5,897 bases of DNA from an uncultured Treponema sp. (GTDB taxonomy: Bacteria > Spirochaetota > Spirochaetia > Treponematales > Treponemataceae): assembly GCA_937900125.1 (NCBI GenBank), contig CALCEK010000234.1, positions 1 to 5,897 on the forward strand, read 5' to 3'. The notes beneath the pieces are model-generated. The model was given only the letters and a program-made list of their open reading frames with translations, had not been told where the DNA came from and did no database searches. A program made the position numbers and the translations under genes. Shown one piece after another: positions 1-5,536 of this stretch; the first letter of the stretch is position 1, and every line of letters begins with the position of its first letter.

Positions 1-1
1 G

Positions 2-151
2 ATCTAAAAGCGCATTCTTGCCGAAAACCCGCAAATCAAAGACGAATGGGACGAAAAAGTTGGCGACAGAATGATAAAACTTTGCGTTATCGGGCAAAAC
101 TTAGACAAAAAAGCAATTTCTGCTGAATTAGACAAGTGTCTTGCAAACTAG
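2..151 (+). CDS. C-terminal fragment of a CobW/YjiA-type G3E GTPase (metal chaperone family)
   Basis: From position 8 to the TAG at 149-151, the frame encodes 47 residues that look like the end of a CobW C-terminal domain. The recognisable parts are LAENP near residues 4-8, DEWDEKVGDRMIKLCVIG near residues 12-29, then LD..I...LDKCL. The G-D-R followed by a hydrophobic strand ending in IG is typical of this domain. G3E GTPases use GTP hydrolysis to deliver metals such as zinc or cobalt to client proteins in the cytoplasm. The GTPase core (Walker A, metal-binding CxCC) would lie upstream and is not visible. An in-frame TAA at 5-7 interrupts the frame three codons from the edge. That may be an end-of-read error, a chimeric junction at the leading GATC, or a real truncation. 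There is no visible functional link to the arabinose genes. The family call is fairly secure; which member is unknown. Confidence 0.6.
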
Positions 152-220
152 TTGCAAACTCGCAGGCACTCTCTAGAAATACACGACACTTGATTTCTAC
201 AGATGCCCTAAACATTCAAA

Positions 221-250
221 AGGGGCTAGGTTTTTCCGATGCCCCTAATT
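221..250 (+). terminator. Weak hairpin, possible terminator of the CobW-like gene
   Basis: AGGGGC (221-226) and GCCCCT (241-246) are perfect complements with a 14-nt loop, followed by the moderately T-rich AATTTCTTT. It lies about 70 bp after the upstream stop codon. The loop is long and there is no clean T run, so this is a tentative call. The same bases can also pair with flanking segments. Confidence 0.25.
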
Positions 251-268
251 TCTTTCATTGTTATGGGG

Positions 269-314
269 AGTTTTTCCATATTCCCTTACGAATAATAGTT
301 TTTCCATATTCCCT
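269..314 (+). repeat. 18-bp direct repeat pair upstream of the araA promoter, candidate operators
   Basis: The 18-mer AGTTTTTCCATATTCCCT occurs perfectly at 269-286 and again at 297-314, a 28-bp period. A third, degenerate copy (TTTTTCC then CCCT, 16-bp unit) lies at 231-246. The proximal copy ends 11 bp before the -35 box at 325. Relative to a start site predicted near 360, the copies are centred near -54 and -82, which is where activators usually bind. The TCCATA core resembles part of an AraC half-site, but the spacing is not that of the E. coli site, so the regulator's identity is open. Confidence 0.5.
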
Positions 315-324
315 AAAATTTTAC

Positions 325-353
325 TTGCATTACGACAAAACTCGATATATACT
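325..353 (+). promoter_or_regulatory. Sigma70-type promoter of araA
   Basis: A -35-like TTGCAT (325-330) and a -10 box TATACT (348-353, 5/6 match to consensus) are separated by exactly 17 bp. Transcription would start near 360 and give a leader of about 42 nt ending in a strong ribosome binding site. The -35 box matches consensus only in TTG, which fits a promoter that needs an activator bound to the direct repeats just upstream. Confidence 0.6.
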
Positions 354-390
354 TAAAAAAGTGGAAATAAAAATCCGCAAAGCATATTAT

Positions 391-396
391 GGAGGA
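391..396 (+). promoter_or_regulatory. Ribosome binding site of araA
   Basis: GGAGGA lies 5 nt before the ATG at 402, a near-ideal Shine-Dalgarno site. It fixes the araA start, and the following residues (YEFWFLTGSQDLYGE) match the conserved AraA N-terminus. Confidence 0.8.
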
Positions 397-401
397 ATCG
401 T

Positions 402-1923
402 ATGAACCTAAAAGAATATGAATTCTGGTTTTTAACAGGAAGTCAAGACCTGTATGGTGAAGATACGCTCGTTCAAGTTGCCAAAGATTCAAAAGAAATC
501 GTTGAAAAGTTGAATGTTTCAGGGGTGCTACCTTGCAAGCTTGTCTGGAAACCCACCTTGCTTACCCCCGGCGCAATTCGCGAAACTTTGGAAAGTGCAA
601 ACGCAGACAAAAAATGCGCTGGTGTTATTTGTTGGATGCACACGTTTAGCCCCGCAAAAATGTGGATTGCAGGTTTAAGCATTTACAATAAACCGCTTTT
701 GCAATTAAACACGCAGTATAATGTAGAAATTCCGTATTCCACAATGGATATGGATTTTATGAACTTAAATCAGAGTGCGCACGGCGACCGCGAATTTGGT
801 TTTATCACAAGCCGAATGGATTTGCCTCGCAAAGTAATTGTTGGTCACTGGAGTCATAGCGAAACACAAAAACGAATTGCCGACTGGATGCGCGTTGCCC
901 GTGCAGTTGCCGATGGAAAAGAGTTGCGTGTTATTCGGTTTGGCGACAATATGCGCGAAGTTGCCGTTACCGATGGCGATAAAGTTGAAGCCATGATAAA
1001 ATTCGGCTGGAGCGTTCCGTATTACGGCATTGGCGACCTTGTGGCATACAAAAATGAAGTAAGCGATTCTGATGTAAACGCACTCTACGATGAATACAAT
1101 GAAAAGTACGAAATTGTCTACGATTGCGGAAACGGCTTTGAAAAAGATTTTGTTATTTCTCAAATTAAAGAACAAGCTAGAATTGAAATTGCACTTCGCC
1201 GCTTCTTAAAAGACAAAGACGGAAACGCACTCTGTACAAATTTCCAAGATCTACACGGAATGAAGCAGCTTCCGGGACTTGCAATTCAAAGATTGCTCGC
1301 AGACGGCTATGGTTTTGGTGCAGAAGGCGACTGGAAAACCTCAGCTCTTGAGGTTTTTCAGTTTCGCCCAGATGACCGCAGGAGAACTTGTTGCAGGCAA
1401 AAAGGGAAATGCTTTTATGGAAGATTATACCTACAATCTTGTTCCAGGAAAAGAAGCAAATATGGGAAGCCATATGCTTGAAGTTGACCCAGAAATTGCT
1501 GTTACAAAACCAAAAATCGAAGTTCATCATTTGGGAATTGGAGACCGCGAACCGCCTGCACGTATGGTGTTTAACACACTTGAGGGAGACGGACTTGTTG
1601 CGGCTGTAGTTGATATGGGAAATCGCTTTAGATGCGTTGTAAACGAAATCAATGTGATTCCGCCAGAAGCTCCACTTCCAAAATTGCCAGTCGCACGAAT
1701 GCTTTGGAAACCATATCCAAATCTTTCTACAAGTGCCGAAGCCTGGATTTTGGCGGGTGGCGGACACCATACTGCATTTAGCAATATTGTTACAAGCGAA
1801 ATGCTTCGCGATTGGTGCGAAATGGTCAGAATTGAATGTGCTGTAATCGACAAAAACACAAATATTGCTCAGTTTAGAAATGAATTGCGCTGGAGTGCCG
1901 CATATTTTAACGCAAAACGCTAA
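402..1923 (+). CDS. araA: L-arabinose isomerase, interrupted by an apparent frameshift near 1347-1352
   Basis: AraA converts L-arabinose to L-ribulose in the cytoplasm, using a divalent metal such as Mn2+. The first frame (402 to about 1349) gives the N-terminal and central domains: FWFLTGSQDLYG, ICWMHTFSPAKMWI, LLQLNTQYN, LHGMKQLPGLAIQRLLADGYGFGAEGDWKTSAL. The C-terminal part continues in the +1 frame to the TAA at 1921-1923: FMEDYTYN, GSHMLEVDP, LPKLPVARMLWKP, SAEAWILAGGGHHTAFS. The residues equivalent to E. coli E306, E333, H350 and H450 are all present: E308 in GAEGD, the E of FMED, the H of SHMLEV and one H of GGGHH. The rejoined product is about 506-507 residues, close to the usual ~500. 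Left unshifted, the first frame runs into unrelated sequence and stops at 1479-1481, losing three of the four key residues. A single-base excess or a two-base loss at CTT/GAG would explain the break, and it lies inside an inverted repeat (1330-1362). The sequence alone cannot tell a sequencing error from a real mutation. The identity is very secure. Confidence 0.95.
1330..1362. repeat. 14-bp near-perfect inverted repeat at the araA frame break
   Basis: ACTGGAAAACCTCA (1330-1343) and TGAGGTTTTTCAGT (1349-1362) are reverse complements except at one position, which would be a G-U pair in RNA. The loop is 5 nt (GCTCT). The innermost 9 bp are perfect. The repeat straddles the site where the araA reading frame changes. 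Confidence 0.8.
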
Positions 1924-1940
1924 CTTTGGCTAAAAAAATC

Positions 1941-1971
1941 TCGGAAAATTCAAGCAAAAAGAGTTTTCCGA
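1941..1971. repeat. Hairpin 3' of araA
   Basis: TCGGAAAATTC (1941-1951) pairs with GAGTTTTCCGA (1961-1971), 11 bp with one wobble and a 9-nt A-rich loop. It starts 18 bp after the araA stop. No T run follows it on the + strand, so it is not a standard terminator. It may protect the mRNA 3' end or back up the terminator that follows. Confidence 0.5.
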
Positions 1972-1994
1972 AATTTGAAATTCTTAACGCAAAC

Positions 1995-2026
1995 AAAAAA
2001 CCCCAACTTTTTAGTTGGGGCTTTTT
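1995..2026. terminator. Bidirectional Rho-independent terminator between araA and the GH51 cluster
   Basis: CCCCAACT (2001-2008) and AGTTGGGG (2013-2020) form an 8-bp GC-rich stem with a TTTT loop. On the + strand it is followed by CTTTTTCTTTTTT; on the - strand by TTTTTTGTTT. The stem begins about 11 nt after the stop codon of the downstream-strand GH51 gene and about 77 nt after the araA stop, so it can end both convergent transcripts. Confidence 0.9.
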
Positions 2027-2031
2027 CTTTT

Positions 2032-3525
2032 TTAGTTTTCGACTTTAAATCTAAAAACGTTCCACGAGGCAGGGCGCAAAGAAACTGTAAACGTTCCATT
2101 TTCACCTTGAACAAGCGTTGCATTCGCGGGGGCAACCGCAAGCGGCTCCTCTAAAGAATTCTTTTTGTTTAAATCAGAACCAAAAAGTTCCGTTCGATAA
2201 AACATTGATGTTTTTCCAAAAGAAGTTAAATCCAAAACTGTTTCGCTGCTTTCCGTTTTGTGAGTATTTAGAGCAAACACTGAAACTTCATTTTTTTCTT
2301 CATTGTAAACCGTGCTAAAAATCACCGCAGGAACTTCGCCATATTTTTCCGTAACTTTTTTTTCTGTGCGAACAACGGGATTCAAAACAGTTCCTTGTCC
2401 ATACAAAGAAATATCTCTAAACGGATAATAAATGGTCTGTTTGTAAGCCCCCTTCCCAGGCTCGGTGAAAATTGGCGCGATAACATTTACAAGTTGAGCA
2501 AGACAGGCAATTTTTACGCGGTCGGCGTGATTCAAAAGTGTGATTGCAAGTCCCCCAACAACAAGTGCGTCTAACAAAGAATAATGGTCTTCCAAAATGC
2601 GAGGGGCTTTTTCCCACGGATGAGGTTCTTGCTTCTCCTGATACCAAACATTCCATTCGTCAAAAGAAAGATACATTGTTTTTTTGCTTCGTTTTACCGC
2701 TTTTACATAATCGCAGGTGGCACAGGCAGTTTTTATAAAATCGTCCATGTCAAAAAAAGAAGCAAGAAAATCATCGTCATTTCCATAATTTTCATAATAG
2801 CGGTGAATTGAAATATAATCGACTAAATCATAGGTGTTTTCAAGTACGATTCTGTCCCAATTTGGATAAGTAGGCATTCTCGTTGTTGCACTTCCGCAAA
2901 CAACAACTTTGATATTTTCATCTGTCCACTTCATTATTTTTGCAGCTTCTAAGGCTTTTTTTCCATAATCTTCTGCGGACAAATGCCCAATTTGCCACGG
3001 GCCATCCATTTCGTTTCCGATACACCACGTTTTTATTCCGAATGGATTTTTGTGTCCGTTTTTGATTCTTAAATCGCTCCAATAAGTGCCGCTCGGATAA
3101 TTGCAATACTCAACAATGTCACCCGCATCTTGAATTGAACCAGTTCCCATGTTGACCGCACCCATAATTTCAGTTCCAGCTTTTACAGTCCAATCGTAAA
3201 ACTCATCAATTCCAATTTCATTTGTTTCGATTGTGTGCCAAGCTCGGTCAAGGCGCACGGGACGAGATGATTTTTCCCCGATTCCATTTTTCCAATTGTA
3301 TCCCGAAAGAAAATTTCCGCCAGGATAGCGCACAAGGGAAACATTTAAATCTTTTACCAAATCAATAACATCTTTGCGGAATCCCTGTTCATCGCTTGTT
3401 GGATGTCCTGGCTCATAAATTCCAGTGTAAACGGCACGACCTAAATGTTCAATAAAAGAACTAAAAAGATTTTTGTCAACTTCGCCAAGTGTAAAATCTT
3501 TTACAATAGAAACGCTACTTTTCAT
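2032..3525 (-). CDS. abfA: Intracellular GH51 alpha-L-arabinofuranosidase (AbfA type)
   Basis: This 497-aa enzyme should remove terminal alpha-L-arabinofuranosyl groups from arabino-oligosaccharides by a retaining mechanism. It closely resembles Geobacillus stearothermophilus AbfA (502 aa) along its length: FIEHLGRAVYTGIYEPGHP near 24-42, VRYPGGNF at 65-72, TWCIGNEMDGPWQIGH at 166-181, YISIHRYY at 237-244, LSFDEWNVWY at 286-295, ADRVKIACLAQLVNVIAPI at 334-352, KQTIYYPF at 362-369. Family knowledge assigns E172 (in GNE) as acid/base and E290 (in DEW) as nucleophile. The (beta/alpha)8 barrel is followed by the C-terminal beta-sandwich from about residue 385, ending SWNVFRF. There is no signal peptide, so it acts in the cytoplasm. 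The ATG has GAGGTG at 3530-3535, 4 nt upstream. It is the last gene of a (-)-strand cluster, 49 nt after the small cysteine-rich gene, and ends at the bidirectional terminator. Confidence 0.95.
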   Translation of the reverse strand: MKSSVSIVKDFTLGEVDKNLFSSFIEHLGRAVYTGIYEPGHPTSDEQGFRKDVIDLVKDLNVSLVRYPGGNFLSGYNWKNGIGEKSSRPVRLDRAWHTIETNEIGIDEFYDWTVKAGTEIMGAVNMGTGSIQDAGDIVEYCNYPSGTYWSDLRIKNGHKNPFGIKTWCIGNEMDGPWQIGHLSAEDYGKKALEAAKIMKWTDENIKVVVCGSATTRMPTYPNWDRIVLENTYDLVDYISIHRYYENYGNDDDFLASFFDMDDFIKTACATCDYVKAVKRSKKTMYLSFDEWNVWYQEKQEPHPWEKAPRILEDHYSLLDALVVGGLAITLLNHADRVKIACLAQLVNVIAPIFTEPGKGAYKQTIYYPFRDISLYGQGTVLNPVVRTEKKVTEKYGEVPAVIFSTVYNEEKNEVSVFALNTHKTESSETVLDLTSFGKTSMFYRTELFGSDLNKKNSLEEPLAVAPANATLVQGENGTFTVSLRPASWNVFRFKVEN

Positions 3526-3529
3526 TTTT

Positions 3530-3535
3530 CACCTC
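3530..3535 (-). promoter_or_regulatory. Ribosome binding site of the AbfA-type gene
   Basis: On the - strand GAGGTG precedes the ATG (3523-3525) by 4 nt, or GAGG by 6 nt. This gene therefore has its own initiation signal, unlike the two genes upstream in the cluster. Confidence 0.65.
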
Positions 3536-3573
3536 AAATAAAAAATTTTAGTGTTTTAATCCCATTGTACATC

Positions 3574-3595
3574 TCTAAAAATTGCAATTTTTAGA
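3574..3595. repeat. Perfect 22-bp AT-rich palindrome over the end of the small cysteine-rich gene
   Basis: The 11-nt half TCTAAAAATTG (3574-3584) is followed directly by its exact reverse complement (3585-3595), centred on ATTGCAAT. It covers the last five codons and stop of the 99-aa gene, about 50 bp before the AbfA-type start. Neither strand has a T run after it, so it is not a classic terminator. It could be a dimeric repressor's operator or an mRNA hairpin between cistrons. Confidence 0.6.
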
Positions 3596-3874
3596 AGTTT
3601 CCCATTTATTTTCAAATGGAAAAGGACAAGTGTTTTTTAAAATATGTGCGCGGTATGCAACAAAAGAGCCACATTCAGCGCACAAAACATTTTCACGCAA
3701 AGACGGACAAGTTTTGCAAATGGAAAGTCGCCTTTTAAACTCTTCAAGTGGAGTTGAAAATCCTTCCACAAATGGCTGCGATAAAACTTCATCGAGCATT
3801 TTTTGTGGAGTAATTTTTAAAAGTTCAGAGCGAATTTCACATTCGGGACAAAATATCCGTTTTGCATTTTCCAT
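3575..3874 (-). CDS. Small four-cluster cysteine protein, DUF6171-like (putative zinc-binding)
   Basis: A 99-aa protein of unknown function. It carries CPEC at residues 9-12, a helical middle part, RLSICKTC ending at C56, LCAECG with C65 and C68, FVAYRAH, and CP at 83-84. The order CxxC - spacer - RL.iC..C - C..CG - RA - CP matches what I recall of DUF6171, a family of roughly 90-aa proteins in clostridia and related gut bacteria. Paired CxxC motifs suggest one or two structural zinc sites; that is inference. No membrane segment or signal peptide is visible. Its ATG (3872-3874) directly abuts the TAG of the upstream GH51 gene, and no Shine-Dalgarno site is visible, which suggests translation by termination-reinitiation and a fixed ratio to that enzyme. 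The stop codon lies within a 22-bp palindrome. It is cotranscribed with two arabinofuranosidases, but nothing in the sequence shows what it does for them. Confidence 0.8.
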   Translation of the reverse strand: MENAKRIFCPECEIRSELLKITPQKMLDEVLSQPFVEGFSTPLEEFKRRLSICKTCPSLRENVLCAECGSFVAYRAHILKNTCPFPFENKWETSKNCNF

Positions 3875-5377
3875 CTACGCAACAATTGTTACCGCTGCAA
3901 CAGAGTGAGATGGAAGCTCAATAGAAACGCTGTCTTTTGAAACAATTTCTACACTCAGCGTTTTTTCTGTAACAAAATCTGGATTTTCAAAAGTGTTTAT
4001 GCTATCCATTTTTTCGCCCGTAACAACGCTTGCCTTTGCAGAAGCAATTGCTCCTTTTAATCCTGCAAGTCCAATCTCAAGGGATTTTGATTTTTCCTCA
4101 TCCGCATTTGCAAGAGTTATAAGGTACTGCGTTTTTCCGTCAACAGTTTTTTCTGAGGCAGAAACGCTAACGCCAGGAACAATTATATCTTTTTCCTCAA
4201 GACCAGCCATAGGACTTGCAACGCTTGTAGGCAAAAGGGTTGCTCCCATGTGTGCTTTGTAAAGATGAAGCACGTGCCATGTTGGAGTAAGCACAATTTT
4301 GTCGCCCTCAGTTAAAACAGGAGCTTGAAGCACATTAACGGCTTGCGCAAGATTTGCCATCCGCACACGGTCGGAATGGTTGTTAAAGATATTTAAGTGG
4401 ATTCCTGCGACAACTGCATCACAAACAGAATTTTGCTGATACAAAAAGCCAGGATTTGTTCCTGGTTCAGGCGCAAACCAATTTCCCCATTCGTCAACAA
4501 CAAGACTTACGCGTTTTTCTGCGTCGTATTTGTCCATAATTTCGGAATGTCGGCGGATAAGGGAGTCCATGCGATAAGCATTTTTCATTATGCGATACCA
4601 GCCTTCTTTTGTAAAACCAGTTGCGGGCTTTTTGTCTTCAAAACGATATTCGTAAGTGTAATAGTGCAATGAAAGTCCGTCCATTAACCAGTGAGCATTT
4701 TTCATAAGCACTTCTGTCCAATTGTAATCGTCAACATTTGGACCGCCTGCAATTTTGAAGATTTTTTCTTTTCCATATTGACGGACAAAAGTTTGGAAAC
4801 GCCGATAAAGGTCAGCATAATATTCAGGGCACATACATCCACCGCAACCCCAGTTTTCATTTCCAATTCCAAAGTACGGAAGATTCCAAGCTTCTTCGCG
4901 CCCATTTTTCTTTCTTAAATTTGCCATAGGAGATTCGCCAGAAAAGGTCATATATTCAACCCAATCGTGCATTTCTTGGACATCGCCACTTCCGACATTT
5001 CCGCAAATGTATGGTTTACAACCAAGCTCATCGCAAAGTCCCATAAACTCATGCGTTCCAAAAGAATTATCTTCAACTACCCCGCCCCAGTTTGTATTGA
5101 TGATTCTTTTTCGGTTTTCTTTAGGACCAATTCCGTCTTTCCAATGATATTCATCGGCAAAACATCCGCCTGGCCAGCGCAAATTGGGAATGTCTAATTC
5201 TTTAAAAGCTTCAACAACAGCTTTATTGTAGCCGTGAATGTTTGGAATGGGAGAATCTTTCCCAACCCAAAATCCCCCGTAAATACATCTACCAAGATGT
5301 TCCGAAAAATGCCCATAAATATCGGGACTTATGCGTGACAATTTTTTGTCAGTGTTTACAATAATTGCTTGTTTCAT
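3875..5377 (-). CDS. GH51 alpha-L-arabinofuranosidase, second type (GNENWGCGG subgroup)
   Basis: A 500-aa retaining alpha-L-arabinofuranosidase with the same fold as its neighbour but from a different GH51 subgroup. Landmarks are IYGHFSEHLGRCIYGGFWVG at 20-39, LRWPGGCFADEYHWKDGIGP at 66-85, FGIGNENWGCGG at 169-180, DGLSLHYYT at 233-241, VVDEWGNW at 293-300, HSDRVRMANLAQAVNVLQAPV at 334-354. E174 (GNE) is the expected acid/base and E296 (DEW) the nucleophile. A beta-sandwich follows from about residue 395. No signal peptide is present, so cytoplasmic action on imported oligosaccharides is likely, perhaps with different linkage or chain-length preference from the AbfA-type enzyme. The ATG at 5377 is the only plausible start: no ATG, GTG or TTG lies in frame before an upstream stop, and family similarity begins by residue 11. 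No Shine-Dalgarno site precedes it. An unusual three-cysteine cluster (C178, C181, C183) follows the acid/base motif. First gene of the cluster. Confidence 0.95.
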   Translation of the reverse strand: MKQAIIVNTDKKLSRISPDIYGHFSEHLGRCIYGGFWVGKDSPIPNIHGYNKAVVEAFKELDIPNLRWPGGCFADEYHWKDGIGPKENRKRIINTNWGGVVEDNSFGTHEFMGLCDELGCKPYICGNVGSGDVQEMHDWVEYMTFSGESPMANLRKKNGREEAWNLPYFGIGNENWGCGGCMCPEYYADLYRRFQTFVRQYGKEKIFKIAGGPNVDDYNWTEVLMKNAHWLMDGLSLHYYTYEYRFEDKKPATGFTKEGWYRIMKNAYRMDSLIRRHSEIMDKYDAEKRVSLVVDEWGNWFAPEPGTNPGFLYQQNSVCDAVVAGIHLNIFNNHSDRVRMANLAQAVNVLQAPVLTEGDKIVLTPTWHVLHLYKAHMGATLLPTSVASPMAGLEEKDIIVPGVSVSASEKTVDGKTQYLITLANADEEKSKSLEIGLAGLKGAIASAKASVVTGEKMDSINTFENPDFVTEKTLSVEIVSKDSVSIELPSHSVAAVTIVA

Positions 5378-5386
5378 AGTGGTTAA

Positions 5387-5415
5387 ATTGTAACACGGCT
5401 TTTTTCACTTTGCAA
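5387..5415 (-). promoter_or_regulatory. Strong promoter of the GH51 cluster, leaderless or nearly so
   Basis: On the - strand TTGCAA (5415-5410) and TACAAT (5392-5387) are 17 bp apart, with an extended -10 TG one base before the -10 box. An A/T-tract region (5417-5445) lies directly upstream of the -35 box, like an UP element. With a normal start 7 bp after the -10 box, transcription begins near 5380, only about 3 nt before the ATG. Confidence 0.65.
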
Positions 5416-5416
5416 C

Positions 5417-5445
5417 AAAAAAAATTGATATTTATCAGATTTTTT
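5417..5445 (-). terminator. AT-rich hairpin with T run, possible terminator of the sensor kinase gene
   Basis: TGAT and ATCA (5426-5429, 5434-5437) form a short stem around a 4-nt loop, and on the - strand an 8-T run (5424-5417) follows. Flanking A and T runs can lengthen the stem. It is about 90 bp past the kinase stop codon. The stem is weak and AT-only, so the region may matter more as an A/T-rich element upstream of the GH51 promoter. Confidence 0.3.
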
Positions 5446-5536
5446 AGAATTAAGTTTATCGGAAATAAAGGCGATTCCATCCTCGCATTTTCTTCTGACA
5501 CACAAATTCTCATTTCCCCAAAAGACTCCCGCCCGC

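Noticed and set aside
141..160. Short direct repeat TTGCAAACT (141-149 and 152-160)
   Set aside because: It is only 9 bp and partly within the end of a coding region, so chance is likely.
136..405. 89-codon open frame upstream of araA
   Set aside because: It overlaps the CobW-like stop, the direct repeats, the promoter and the araA start, has no ribosome binding site and no family resemblance. Non-coding regulatory DNA explains it better.
1335..1360. Programmed ribosomal frameshifting in araA
   Set aside because: There is no slippery heptamer, AraA is not known to use frameshifting, and the unshifted product would lack three of four key residues. An indel, a templated mutation or a read error is simpler, although a hairpin is present.
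1177..1859. Long open frames on the - strand opposite araA
   Set aside because: They are antisense to well-conserved araA sequence and show no protein-family features.
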